Shown piece after piece: positions 1 through 12,977 of a stretch of DNA of 37,500 nucleotides (position 1 is the first letter of the stretch; every line of letters starts with the position of its first letter). A program made the translations under genes and the position numbers. Below the pieces are notes generated by a model, which was not told the DNA's origin, did no database searches, and worked only from the letters and a program-made list of their open reading frames with translations. Where the stretch lies: assembly GCF_964340395.1 (NCBI RefSeq), contig NC_135560.1, positions 3,822,998 to 3,860,497 on the forward strand, given 5' to 3'. Origin of the DNA: Glandiceps talaboti. Its lineage: Eukaryota; Hemichordata; Enteropneusta; Spengelidae.

Positions 1-542
1 GGCATATGTTGACGTATTTCTTTCTTTCTCGTAAACAATATCATCGTTTTTTCAGTGTAGATGTGTGTAGTCCATCCTGTTAATATTTCACTACGGTAAT
101 TGACACAATTTACCAAGACACCATTAAAATTACTCATGGGGTGTCTTTAGTTCTCACATATCAAGTGCAACACAGTGCCGTCAATTAATTCCTTTCGTCT
201 CATGTCACCAATGTACTTTTATTTTTGTCATTAAACCTTATAGTAATTCCTATTTTCTACAAAATTGTTTGGTTCATTTCGAGGGGGTGGGGGCATAAAA
301 TTATTTGTTAACGCGAATGGGGTCGGCTATGGAAAAAATTGAACAAACTATTCTCTCCTCAGGCACCCCTGCTGTTAATTCTGACGGTAATCTTACACAA
401 TATGAAAGCTGTGTACTTCCATTATCTTTCTATCAACCATGTACTTCTATACCAAACCACCAATCCAGCCATCAAAACCAATTATATTCACAAATATGAG
501 ATACACTTATCAATCTGCGTTTCTATTAAATTCTAACACTGT
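1..542. other. Intergenic DNA, nothing recognised
   Basis: Mixed AT-rich sequence. The short open frames at 305-536 overlap each other in different frames and have no family resemblance. Confidence 0.5.
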
Positions 543-936
543 CCATTCCTCCCTCCATCCATCCACCCACCCACCCATCATTCGATCGATCCATCCGCCC
601 ATGAATCCATCCATCCAACCAACCACCAACCAACCAACCAACCAACCAACAAATTAATCCCCCATCCCCCACATCAATCAATCCTGGCTATCAATCAAAC
701 ACACAATCTTGCCTTACTCTTTCCATCAATCAACAGTTACATTCCATACCCAGGCACATCAATACATTTCTAACTTTATCCTCTCAACCACCTACCGGTA
801 CACATCAACCAGTATATCTACTTGCAGAGCCAGTAGCAATACTTCGCCAATCCATAACTCAACTGTCAATCAATCTACTCACTCACCCACCCAACAAACC
901 AACCACTCATCATCATCATCATCATCATCATCATCT
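543..936. repeat. CCAT/CAAC-type tetranucleotide tract and (ATC)n
   Basis: Degenerate CCAT, CCAC and CAAC repeats fill about 543-652, followed by loosely CAAT/CACT-rich DNA and a pure (ATC)n run at about 907-936. The open frames here are repeat translations. Confidence 0.8.
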
Positions 937-1022
937 CCTCATCAAGCTTTCCATGTATTTTTCCTAAATCCAGCCATTCTACTGAAGTTTGTCACAGTTA
1001 TATTCACCATTCTAACTGAAAC

Positions 1023-1059
1023 CATAGACAGTGGAGGGGGAGGCCTCCACTGTCTATGC
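1023..1059. repeat. Hairpin with a perfect 15-bp stem
   Basis: CATAGACAGTGGAGG pairs exactly with CCTCCACTGTCTATG around a short G-rich loop (GGGAGG or similar). No U-run follows, and this is eukaryotic DNA, so I do not call it a terminator. It could be a remnant of a tiny inverted-repeat element. Confidence 0.85.
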
Positions 1060-2343
1060 TGAAACTTTCAAATTGAAAATCTTAACTCCTGCCTGCAGTG
1101 TGCAATGTATTGACTCACAATTATTCCACTATCACCAAAGAATATATTCTGCTAGTGTGTCACTTTTCGTCAAAATTGCTGAGTAGCCCAAATTACAACG
1201 TACTTGTGCACAAGTGACCAACAGAAATAAAAGAGTAGGCTAACTTATCTGATTATCAAGACTGCATTTAGCATGGAATTAACTGCCATATAATTGACAT
1301 ATAAAGACTATCAGGCAACAAACGCTGTACATGTCAATTATTCAAGGGGACTTCCTGTGGCGAAATGCTTACGATATTGAATCATTTTATCTACGTAGAT
1401 GACTTGATATCCAATGCAATTACCCAATTACAAATTGTTAAGTTCGGCGTTTCATGTAAGCGAATTATGCAACCGAAAGTAACTCGTGTCACTAGACATG
1501 TGGCGATGCATTAGATGCTCAGTTAGATGTGAACACCGTGATGCGCTTTAAGTAGGCAACACAAACGTACCCTGGTAGCAAAATAAAGCATGCTCTAGTT
1601 CCGAACTAAATAAGTAAAGATCTGTTCATCTGTCACTGAAAACAAGATGACCCCGTCGTGTCGAATGTCGGTATAAGCACGATTTCAACATGACGGCTTT
1701 TAACGTTATAACGTATTAATGATTCGTTAATTTTAAGTTTTTGCAAATTCTCGTCTTGCAATATGGTGCGTGAACATTTTCACAAAGCGACTGATGTAGA
1801 CTGAATTCCAAAGCCACCTTATCACTTTATACACATCGTCACGCTGGTTATAATGTATCAAGCTGAGTTCACTCGGCATAAATTTCTAATTATTGCTGAG
1901 ACCACGATTCAATTTATTGGTAAATCTTAAACATATAATCTTCTTATTGTATATTCTCTTCACAATGTAACATATAGTGATCGAGTGCACCTTTTAAGTA
2001 GTCTAGTCGTATACCATCTGTCCAGCTTTGTGTCCTTAGCGCCAACTGACAACTGTAAGTAGCATTAATTAAAGCAGCTGTTTCAACAAAGACATAATCT
2101 TCATGCATAAAGTTGATTTCTAGTGGGGATGTATAGTATAATCTTCATCCAATAGATCCGGAATATTTTATAATTAAAAAATGAAAAATGGATTTGAAAA
2201 TATTTCAAGTATCGTTCGTTATGTTCGGAGTATGTAAAGCATGGCTGTTAGTGAAACGGTATCGCTACATCTGTGTATATTGATTTATTAACACGTTTCT
2301 GTTAGTACATATGGTGAAAGGATCGATACTTCTATATCTTAGC
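1060..2343. other. Intergenic DNA, nothing recognised
   Basis: About 1.3 kb of AT-rich sequence without long open frames, tandem repeats or recognisable transposon proteins on either strand. Confidence 0.5.
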
Positions 2344-2414
2344 ATGTATGTATGTATGTATGTATGTATGTATGTATGTATGTATGTGTGTGTATGTGTA
2401 TGTATGTATGTATG

Positions 2415-2481
<67 letters not shown>

Positions 2482-2535
2482 ATGTATGTATGTATGTATG
2501 TATGGATGGATGGATGGATGGATGGATGGATGGAT
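2344..2535. repeat. (ATGT)n microsatellite passing into (TG)n and (ATGG)n
   Basis: About 190 bp of tetranucleotide repeat with GT interruptions, ending in GGAT units. Open frames on both strands (MYVC or YIHT repeats) are translations of the repeat. Confidence 0.97.
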
Positions 2536-4316
2536 GCGTGTGCGCGCGAGCATATGTGTATATATGAAATTACAATATCATATTTCACTAGAAAAATAGT
2601 TTATAGACGCAGGTAGACATGTCAAATTTAGACAGGAGAGTGACTTTAATAAACTACTTATATTATGGCAAATACCTGAAATTGAAATTTTAATGCTGAA
2701 TTAAATTATTTAAGTCTAAGATCTGTATAAATGACACATTTTGACATCTTTTCTAAACACCCTAAATATAGATGTTTCATTAAATATAGTATTTATTTCT
2801 ACAGCGTTCGCTCATCGTCAGGCACGTATGTCCTAACATTGGCAGGAGATAAGAGAAAACACGTATAAAGAAACTAAGGTATAGCAAATTCACTATTATA
2901 GAAGATAGTATGACTATAGGTTAGCAGACGTGCTGCGTTGGATGATAATATCTAATCTAAATGTCATTGCAATTAAAAAAGATACGTCGCAATCTGTATT
3001 GAACAAACAATATCTGTCCCAGATAAGCACAGTAAAATTAATACCTGTGACATTTATGACAAAGTCCCTTTAGGACTTGATAAGCACATTGAAAATTTGA
3101 AAAGGGACTTCGTTAGTAATATGAAACACATTTCCAGTGTAGGTAAATAGCCAAAGTAATTTCTTTAACTACTTTCCTATTTCAATCCCACTCCTAGCAA
3201 TTGAAAATGTTTTCTCGATACAAAATCTGAATAAGTATGTGTATCTCAGTGATATACCGATATACAATGTCCTGTCTCCAATGTATGAGAAACACAGTGA
3301 CGTTAAGTCTGAATAATAACTTATATCTGTTGCATGAACATTGACGGTTTCAGTATATAACCAATAATGGGGAAGTTGTGCAATTTAAGCAATCAAAGTG
3401 TACAAAATATTCAAATTTTGATTGTATTTTTTTGATGATTTTTTTTTATTGTTTTTACTTTTTCTCAAAAAGTATTAAAGAAGTTTGTTATCAATGATTA
3501 TTGCTCTAGTTTGAACGAAATTCTAGGCCATACTAATACAAATAGCCATGTAGAAAAAGACGACACCAATAGAGTGTTGAAATCGGTGTTTTGATGTTAA
3601 AGATAAATCACACTGCAATGGTAGCTGCTGACAACTTCCGATTTCGTAAACTGTTTTTTCACACTGAGAACGGAAAAGAGTACACAATGCATATATACTC
3701 GATTACAGGTTAATAATTGTAGTCTTTGAAGCTCTCCACTAGCCATGTGTACACTAACTACTTGAACCATTACCGGAACGTCGAATTCACAAGTTCTAAA
3801 AACACTTGAGAAGTAAACTACATTGTCATTAAAAGTATGGTACAAAACAGAAAGACCAGGGGGAAAACTTACAGCACGCGATACTACTCAGCTGCCTTAT
3901 TCTACGAATGTCAAAGATGTATTACCATGACAACCGTTACGTCATCAAGTCATTATCGGAGGAAAATCTTTCCATGAACAGATTTAAGCTGAGTGCTGCT
4001 TTTTCATAATAATGGGGTACGCCAATTAGATCAGACAAGCCATTCGTACGCATATAGGTATTGCGCTCGTTCTTAAAGACGCAGAGTCAGCAGCAAATAT
4101 AAGATGACTTCCAAGCCTAATTCACGATTTTGCGCGGGGTTCCACTGTAATTCTTTTAAACTAGACTTGAATCGAAACGTCTGTACAATTATCTACGTAT
4201 AGGGTTGAGAATTATTGAACGTTCACTGTAGGATTCATACAGACGGTAACTATCAGGCAGTGTGCTGAATCAGTGTCGACAACATGCTGTGTTCCCAACG
4301 TACATTGTCAATAGAG
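2536..4316. other. Intergenic DNA, nothing recognised
   Basis: AT-rich sequence. An 82-codon minus-strand open frame at 3597-3845 has no recognisable motif and no splice or codon evidence to support it. Confidence 0.5.
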
Positions 4317-4317
4317 A

Positions 4318-5155
<838 letters not shown>

Positions 5156-5163
5156 ATGTCATG

Positions 5164-5197
<34 letters not shown>

Positions 5198-5404
5198 TGT
5201 ATGTATGTATGTATGTATGTATGTATGTATGTATGTATGTATGTATGTATGTATGTATGTGTGTGTGTGCGTGCACGCACGAACCAACTCATTCATTCAT
5301 TCATTCATTCATTCATTCATTCATTCATGTATTGTGTATGTGCGTATGCGTGGGTATGTAGGTGGGTGGGTGGGTGGATGGATGGATGGATGAATGGATG
5401 GATG
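5156..5404. repeat. (ATGT)n, (TTCA)n and (GGTG/GGAT)n microsatellite cluster
   Basis: (ATGT)n at about 5167-5262, a GT/GC-rich junction, (TTCA)n at about 5286-5328, then GGTG and GGAT units to 5404. The open frames over it are repeat translations. Confidence 0.96.
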
Positions 5405-8400
5405 AATTGATAGGATGCTAAATCACTGAAATACGTGTATAGGTTGATTTTCCTATTAGATAGTTTCCAATGAATCATTGGCATTGTCTATATACAAACG
5501 TTTAGAATAGATTTGATGTCTACAGCAGTGAAATAAACGAACGCTGTGTGACACTATATAGTAACCACTAATGAGCAGAATATACCGTTTATCATGTCTT
5601 GACAATTCCAGGCATTGGAATAATGTTCTTTGATTCAACGCGACTATTATCATTAACTCTATTGTCATTATTCATCATATAAGATCATGTCATTTTTACC
5701 CACTCTGGGATCCCTTAATGAGGTGACCAATAATTTCACCATCACGACACTCTGCTTTGGATGACTAAAACGTCACGAAAGACAAAACCTGTATATGCCT
5801 TGGGTTGTAAAAGACAATCTCGAATATTTCATTATTAATTTGGACTGTATCTCAAGCACGTTTTGCATGGTCAGGCGACGATAATCATGAAGGAGAATGG
5901 AGCTCATATATAATGTGTTACGGATGTACATACCACGTCACTTTCAGGCAGGTGTCTGCTTTCTTTTTATAAACCAACTTTGATTGGCTATAATGTCAAA
6001 ATGTATGTTGCATCTTGTCACATCCATACAGATATTGCTATGTTTCCATTTGTTCACGATCACATAATGTATTATTGGTGTTAAAAGGCAATGTTGAAAG
6101 GCCCAGTTTGGATAAGAATTGAACTTGTAAGCTGTAAAACAGGTGCCTGATAGAGCTAGAGCTAATTAAAAGAAAAAGTTAGTTTAGAACATAAAAAATA
6201 GCATGTTTCCAAGACAACATGCGGCAAAGTTCAGTAAGGATCAGAATAGAAATGAGGTATTAAAACAGATATAAGGAAGAACTATTTTTATTAAAAGTTG
6301 TTCGTAAATAAAGGAATCAAATAATTCATGTAATTGTTATGGCTCTGTTTACAGTCATCACTCGACTAATGCGATTGTATGCATTCAGGGTCTTTACCTT
6401 AAACTCATAGTGGTCTTCGCCTTAAAGTGCATGCATGTATCTCAAGCTATGGGAATGCCCCTTTCTCGTTGAAATTTGGAACAATATTCTCTTACCAAAT
6501 GAAATTGAAGGTATATATCATATGTCGGTAACAATTGAGTGGACGAGATTAAGTCATATAAGCTTCCACACACCACGCACTGAAATATCACCAAACTCAT
6601 CTGAATAAGTTTAACGTTTTCCCAATTCACGTTCAGACCAGACACATTTTAGGAAGGTTAATTCCGGGGTTATATTTCAATTGTAAATGTAAATCTACAG
6701 AAGTTATCTCGTTTTTTTTCCACAGTACGTGTCTACCATTAGTTGGAGAAAAACATGGCGTTGGACAAACGAATAAAGTTTCTTACCTCAAATTATAGTG
6801 GGCGCTCTTTAAATAACATAATACTTGTAGGCCCTTGCACATATACTAAACTATTTAATTCGGTTATTTTTATCTATTTTTATCTAGAATTTTACACAAA
6901 ATGAGTGAGCTTACAAATATAATTTTAGATAAAAGTGAAATGTCATATAACTATGCAATTTGCCGTGATTACCGGCGAAAATAGATTTAAAATACCACTT
7001 TTCACTTGAACGAAGGCGGTAGAATGTTGGCGATGAGTAGACAATTAGCTATAGATATGTGTACAATAAGGACTCCGACATGTCACTTGAATGAATGAAA
7101 ATAACACTCATGAACAGTAACTTTAAGTTTAAAAGTACAAATCAAAGTTTCCCCATCATAGAAACACATACATGTATAGACACCTGCATTCCATACAAAG
7201 GGCGCCCTCTTTTGTTCAACCAAGTCACATACAAACATGGAGTCGTTGCATGTTGATGTGGAGTTTATAAAATTAAACGTAGCCTTTGTCAAATGTGAAA
7301 ATGAATTTAAGAACGCAAATATGATTTATAGATTAAAAAATAATTCATTGATAATTACATGAAAAGTTATCAAAACAAATATTATGCCCAACTTGAATGG
7401 CAATGAAATGTAAAAAATAATACAAAGATAGCTTTTGCACCACATTGACTAGAAACTTACAAATAAAACCATGGAATTTATACAAACATGGATTTTAATC
7501 GTGCAAAAAACAACATTACGAGCGAAAATAATATGCAATTTAACTAACGAACACAAAATATTAGTTTCTGCGTATAATATACATGTATTGCAATACACGG
7601 CCTGTTATAGCGGCAGGGAAGCCATTCATTCATGGTGCTGCATTGCTACAAATATATTTCATTCAAATTCAGCTTTAAAATGTACACAACTGAAACTTTT
7701 TTGCCGCTTGCAGTCTGTGGTATCTCTATATATACAAATGTATACGTCACCTGTCACCAAGCTCAAATTCTGATTGGTCGAGAGCCCTGCAGATATGCAG
7801 GCGTATTTTTCACCAACAGCCATATTTTTGCTTGTTGTCTCACGTGATCACTGCCCGTCCCTTGTAAACAAATCTAGCAGACAATTAGAAATCCAGCCAT
7901 AACCAGCATTTCCAATGCCAAATTTGTTGTCAACCGAACAAAATATCACCGTTGTATACATTGTAACAAGTCTTTGAACTGTACTTTTAATGTCAAAGAG
8001 AAATAGTCAAACATTCCACACAGAATGGCGAAAGTCCAATGACGGTCGTCAGGCGATCGTAAACATGAATTCCTAAATTTATGAAGGATATCAAAATTAC
8101 CTTCACAGAGGGTGCAATTTTTGCTTAACTAGAACAAAGCATATCACAAACATTTCTGTACATTTAATGGAATAGTACGCAAAACAAAGACGCACTCATT
8201 TTTCAGCTGAAGGTTATAAGTTTGAATATATCACTGAGTGATATGCAAATAGTAAATATTATGTGATACTATAGAGCAAATGCGCACACTGATTGAGTAA
8301 TAAAGTTAAGGCTGACATGTAAACAACTGCATTGCAGTTATCGGAGAGGTGCGTGATACTACGCTACAGTATAACTCGGTAGTGAATTTATTTTGAAATG

Positions 8401-8475
8401 AAACTGCATTTTTAGACATTCAAAAATGGTTCGTAGTCGCAGGCAAAGAACATATACATATAACATAAAACAAAA
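5405..8475. other. Intergenic DNA, nothing recognised
   Basis: Three kilobases of AT-rich sequence. Open frames of 65-100 codons (for example 6442-6645 minus, 7083-7292 minus, 7471-7773 plus) show no domain, repeat or splice-site pattern that I recognise. Confidence 0.45.
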
Positions 8476-8535
8476 TGAACAAACAAACAAACAAACAAAC
8501 AAACAAACAAACAAACAAACAAACAAACAAACAAA
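8476..8535. repeat. (AAAC)n microsatellite
   Basis: About 15 copies of AAAC, the last followed by AAAAC. It lies inside a chance open frame (NKQT repeats). Confidence 0.97.
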
Positions 8536-9370
8536 AACATATCCTTACTACGTATACAAGATGAACTCATTACTTAGATTACTGATCGTCTCCACGAGTC
8601 ATCAGACTATCTGTTCACCCAAAGTGGTTGATTGCCCCTTTACCTATGAACTTTTCTCTCAAAGCTTTAATGACTGTCACTTTCTGAGGCAGATTGATTG
8701 GTTTTCTGTACTGTATGTCTCTTGTCTCAGGTTATCTCTACGTGGCAGACAATCGAACTTTGTAATTTATATAAATAATTTTTGAAATCTGCTCTGACGT
8801 TTGCTCAACATTTTTTTCCTCTTCAATGTCTTGCTGTTTCTGTGTTTAAAGTGATGCCTGTTTAGTAGACAACGTCAACGTAAGAACATAAATGAACGAC
8901 AAAAGAAGTCAAACCCAATATTTAAAGTCTGTCAAAATATGATGAAAGAGGTACACTAGTAGTCTGGAGCCAACTAATACTCTTATATCGTAAATCATGA
9001 AAAGAAGTGAATCTTCCACAACCCTCATTTCACACCAAACTAACTAAAATCACCACAAGAGCATGGTTTACTGAACTATTTACTTACTACAATATTTATT
9101 TGTCGTTCTGCCTCGAACTGAAACACTACATCATGACAACCTATACAATGTATTTATGGCGTTAACCTTTCACCTGAAATGCACCCTTGACCAGGTGGCC
9201 AAATAACATAAATTAGTACACAGTCTAAATAATGCGAGTCATGAATTGTTGACCAACAGCCAGATACACATAGACAAAATTAATACATAAATACAACAAT
9301 TAGAAACATATTACATGGAAATGTTGTTGGATATGTATTTTATTACAACCTATAATCATTATTTAGAAAA
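8536..9370. other. Intergenic DNA, nothing recognised
   Basis: AT-rich, no tandem repeat and no recognisable protein on either strand. Confidence 0.45.
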
Positions 9371-9373
9371 ATA

Positions 9374-9500
9374 ACGGCGCACGAAGTGCGTACCGAGTGG
9401 TGATCGAAGCCGCGAGCAGTTTAGACTTAATTAGTCTAGATCCCACGGATAAAGTCCCTCATGAATATCTCGCGGCTTCGCCGCTCAGGGCGCACTTTGT
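9374..9500. repeat. Structured GC-rich inverted repeat (nested hairpins)
   Basis: CGAAGCCGCGAG at 9405-9416 is the exact reverse complement of 9469-9480. Inside it TAGACT/AGTCTA (9422-9438) forms a second stem. GGCGCAC...AAGTGCG at about 9375-9390 and GGGCGCACTT near 9488 add further pairing. The block is clearly GC-richer than its surroundings and looks like a small foldback element or remnant. Confidence 0.7.
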
Positions 9501-9712
9501 TTGCCTAACAAAGCTCTGGGACGATAGTCACAAGTCTGTCAGCGAGACTACAAACTTGACCCCAAAGCAGTGCTAATTGTGGCATCACAGCTCGCACATA
9601 CACATATGAAGGTAAGTTGATTTTAAGTGACTCTTCAAGACATAGTCAATTAACATAAGTTTAGATTTCTGTTAAATTTGGTCGTCGAACATATCATATT
9701 GTTAGTGTGACC

Positions 9713-10120
9713 CAATATTGTAGACTGTCGACAGTATACAGTAGTTCGTGCCTTTTTGCTACGTTTTATCTAAAACTAAAGTCATTGCCTCGCTCCCATC
9801 CGGAGCAATACTATAACCACGTACTGATCAGCGAGTGCCGGAGCTTTGGCACTCACAGTTCGAGTTCTAGTCTGTAATTAAGGTACGCCGTGACAGGGCG
9901 CCCTCAAACATCGGCTAACCCCTAACCCCTAACCCTGAGAGGAGGCCGGTGAGGACGAAACGTCACGACGTATCTTACAGTCCATTCGAGTTCGTGCCGT
10001 CGGCAATCGCACTTCCTATCAGTACGCATTATCCAGTGCTACAGAGCAAGGCGACGACTTTGATTTAGATGAAACGTAGCAAAAAAGGCACGAATGACTG
10101 TCGACAGTCTACCAATATTG
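9713..10120. repeat. Foldback element with ~150-180-bp imperfect inverted arms
   Basis: The left arm (9713-9894) and right arm (9962-10120) are reverse complements with scattered differences. Both contain CAATATTG, TAGACTGTCGACAGT, TTCGTGCC, TTTTGCTACG and TAAGGTACGCCGTGAC or its partner GTCACGACGTATCTTA. The central loop (9895-9961) holds the palindrome AGGGCGCCCT, three CTAACCC-type repeats and a hammerhead-like core. Possible origins are a foldback DNA element or inverted retroelement ends. Confidence 0.75.
9878..9977 (+). ncRNA. Degenerate hammerhead-ribozyme-like motif
   Basis: In the loop of the foldback element, CTGA (9935-9938) is followed by GAGGAGGCC, GGTGA, GGAC and GAAA (9957-9960), then CGTCACGACGTA. 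GAAAC after a GGAC arm and a CTGA box are the conserved hammerhead elements. Against it, the canonical CTGANGA is altered by extra bases, stem II has a mismatch, and the flanking stem is also explained by the larger inverted repeat. Animal retroelements such as Penelope-like elements are known to carry such ribozymes. Probably a remnant. Confidence 0.35.
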
Positions 10121-10439
10121 CTTCATACTATGAGAGCATACATATTGGGTCGCACACAGTTCAACTTAGGTCAGTTTCTCCAGCCTGGGGGGGGGGGGGG
10201 TTCGGTGGATTGTTCCATCGGGTAGACAAAAAGTCACTGACCCCCCTATCTGTAAAAAAGCAGGCTAACCCCCCCCCCCCCCCCGCCATCACTTAATTCT
10301 TAAATATGATGCCCCCCCCCCATTATATCATACTCACATGACCATCTATATGACAGGTATTTTTGATCGTGACTCAGTATGTGGACTGCTTGGCCGTACG
10401 TGTCTTGCAAATACTTATAAGATCCCTGGATAGAACGAT

Positions 10440-11390
10440 CATACAATTATTGACAACACAGGGTAAATATATTCCAAAAAGAGTTTAATATCATCTTGAC
10501 AGTGAAAGGTAGGGGGAGCTTGAGAAGGGAATATGTCCATCTCATGGGGGTGTCCTTGGGGTCTCCCCCTAGAAGCCCTGGAGGTATTTTTTCTCTTAAA
10601 GCCAATTTTAGGCTATTCAGACCCTTTCATAGCAATAACTTCCAACCAAGATTTACAAGACAGCACCATCAAGTATCAGAAAATAATACTTTATAACTTG
10701 CATAGGTTGAAATATATTCTTAAAAAAGTTAAATGGCATCATTATATTAAAGGTCAGCACATCTAATGGTAGTATCATTAGCCCTGTCTACACGGCACTA
10801 AAAATCCTACCTGAGGTAGGATTCAGGATAGTTTGAAGCGCGTGTAGACGCAAACGTGTCCTGAACCTGTCCTGAAACCGTCCTGACTTAGGACACCTTT
10901 GAGACGTTTCCTAACTTCGTCCTATAGTACTGTCAGGACGGAACGCGCGACATCTACGCTGTAACCTTCCTACGTGTAGACACAAATCTATCCTACCTCA
11001 GGTAGGACTTGGGACTGCCTCAGGTAGGACGACCTACGTGTAGATACTGGTAGGGGAGGCTATTTTAGACTATCTTGGCAAACATTTCACATTTTTAAAA
11101 GACACTATCATCTCATTAGCATAGGGTGAAAATGTTTAAGAAAAGTTTAATACCATTATGACAGTATGTAAGAAGTTTTGTTCATCTGATTGTTGGTTGA
11201 ATACACGAGTGACCTCTGGGGGTAAGGGAGTCCTTGGGGTTTCCCCCTGGCAGATCTGGAGGGTTTTTTGTTTCTATTAAGGCAATTTGTAGGTTATTCA
11301 TAGCCTTTGAAGCAATATTTTCAAGCTTTGAAAAGCTAACGTAAATGTAACTTTTAAGTTTCCCATGTCACATAAAAATGAACCCATAAC
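10440..11390. repeat. Two diverged direct copies of a repeat, separated by a MITE-like element
   Basis: Both 10470-10640 and 11120-11320 contain GTTTAATA, TGACAGT, GTCCTTGGGGT with a TCTCCCCC or TTTCCCCC block, CTGGAGG, a T-run, AAGCCAATTT/AAGGCAATTT, TAGG(C/T)TATTCA and AGCAATA in the same order. They are old direct copies. The DNA between them includes the MITE-like block at 10780-11050. Function unknown. Confidence 0.65.
10780..11050. mobile_element. MITE-like element with CTGTCTACACG ends
   Basis: It begins CCTGTCTACACGG and ends CTACGTGTAGATACTGG, an imperfect terminal inverted repeat. Inside are internal palindromes (CCTACCTGAGGTAGGAT near 10808 and TCCTACCTCAGGTAGGA near 10992), several TCCTGA.TTAGGAC motifs and two more CGTGTAGAC copies. 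No coding capacity. Superfamily unknown and the target duplication is not clear. Confidence 0.6.
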
Positions 11391-11602
11391 ATTGGTATAG
11401 GGGCATTAATATTGCATGTATAGTAAAGTCACCGGTAATTTAGATTGACTTCTTTTATAAAGTATAGACAATGAAGATTACCATTTAGAAACCTTCAAGT
11501 TCACTTTTGCCCAAAGTGCAATATAAGTGAAGCATTGATTGTGAAACAGTTAGTACTTACATGACATGTTCTGTAACTAGAGTAGTAGCTAGGTAATACA
11601 TA

Positions 11603-11649
<47 letters not shown>

Positions 11650-11935
11650 TTATGTTTGAACTCTTACGTGAAGTTATATTAAAGAATTGATGTAAGAAAC
11701 AGGGACAAGAACAAATATTTACATGTACCACATTTCAGACAAGGCTATATGCCATTGTAGAAAAGGATTTTTTTCTTCCATCACAATCCAAAACACAATT
11801 TTCAAAACAGCATGACCCCCCCCCCACTGCCAATTTCAAAAGCAGGTGACCCCCCTACAAATCCATCGCTCCCCAGGCTGAAGAAACTGATAAAACTTAG
11901 GTACATGATAAATAGTAGATGAATAAGTGAATAAG
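11391..11935. repeat. Non-coding DNA with a (TATATG)n tract
   Basis: AT-rich sequence with about eight TATATG hexamers at about 11598-11646 and a poly-C run near 11817. No gene recognised. Confidence 0.7.
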
Positions 11936-11988
11936 TGTGTGTTTGTATGTCTGTGTGTGTGTGTGTGTCTGTCCGTGTGTGTGTGTGT

Positions 11989-12024
<36 letters not shown>

Positions 12025-12234
12025 CATGAAGTTAACATAGGATATGATCTATATTATATTCTGGTTTATCAAAATATTAATTAATCACACACACACACAC
12101 ACACACACACACGTACACACACACACACACACACGCACACACGCACACACACACGCAATGCAATACAACACAACACAACACAACACAACACAACACAACA
12201 CAACACAACACAACACAACACAACACAACACACT
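11936..12234. repeat. (TG)n, then (AC)n, then (AACAC)n tract just upstream of the MCT start
   Basis: TG-rich DNA fills about 11936-12021, a 64-bp spacer follows, then (AC)n at about 12086-12154 and a pentanucleotide CAACA array at about 12164-12232. TG and AC runs on the same strand are complementary, so the block can fold into a long hairpin. It ends 17 bp before the start codon at 12252. Confidence 0.95.
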
Positions 12235-12251
12235 TCGTTCATTTTGTAAAT

Positions 12252-12480
12252 ATGTGTACATGTAATCAGTCTTCTAGTTCGACCAATCGACGTCCACCTG
12301 GTTGTGGTGGTCAGTGGGGATGGATTGTCGTCGTCAGTGCTGTTATTGTACGATTGATAGTGATGGGCATGGCAACCACTGGTGGTGTATTTATTGTTGC
12401 TCTACTTGAAGACTTCAATGCCAATGCTGCAACGATTGCATGGATACCTGCACTACGAATTAGTATTGTTAGCTTTGTCA
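12252..12480 (+). CDS. MCT-like transporter, coding exon 1 (N-terminus, TM1 to mid TM2)
   Basis: Codes residues 1-76 plus the first base of codon 77. A Ser/Asn-rich cytoplasmic N-terminus (about 18 residues) leads into GGQWGW and TM1. The donor is A|GTGAGT at 12480/12481. The start is ATG at 12252; the alternative is that the exon begins at an acceptor just upstream, for example after the CAG near 12270, which would remove this Met. I prefer the ATG because most MCTs have a short tail before TM1. The upstream DNA is simple repeat, so no promoter can be recognised. Confidence 0.85.
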
Positions 12481-12946
12481 GTGAGTTTGAATTTAATTAT
12501 ACCAAAGTAAGAAAAGTCATTCATGCTCAGTAATATTTATGACTTATATATTGCAAAATTAAATGACCACGCAAATAAGACCATTAATTTTTGACTTTCT
12601 GCTCTTTAATCAATTTCATTTTGATTTTTCTAAGACGATAGATATTGAGTAACGTTTCTGCTCTCTCCTCGACAAGGTTTGGTTATACAAATGATAAAAT
12701 TGAGATATTACATTTTAAAGTCACCGTTTAAACGGTGACTTTAAAATGACATAATCTCTCTTATAGGTCCAGTGGCAGGTCTTTTGAATGACAAATATGG
12801 TACAAGAGTTATTGTTTTTATAGGAGGGATTATTTCGACATGTGGACTTTTACTGAGTTCCTTTGCTATGAACCCAGTGTATCTGTACTTTACTGACGGT
12901 GTTCTGACAGGTATGAATTTATACTGAATATGATCTTGACATTCCA

Positions 12947-12977
<31 letters not shown>

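Noticed and set aside
2265-2599. Open frames of MYVC or YIHT repeats over ATGT microsatellites (also near 5.2, 13.0, 25.6, 34.2 and 35.1 kb)
   Set aside because: They are pure translations of tetranucleotide repeats.
9855-9872. tRNA-type B box (AGTTCGAGTTC) suggesting a SINE
   Set aside because: No A box at the right spacing and no cloverleaf; the motif is part of the inverted-repeat arm.
9915-9936. Telomere-like CTAACCC repeats
   Set aside because: Only about three copies with an extra C, inside a foldback element; too short for an interstitial telomere.
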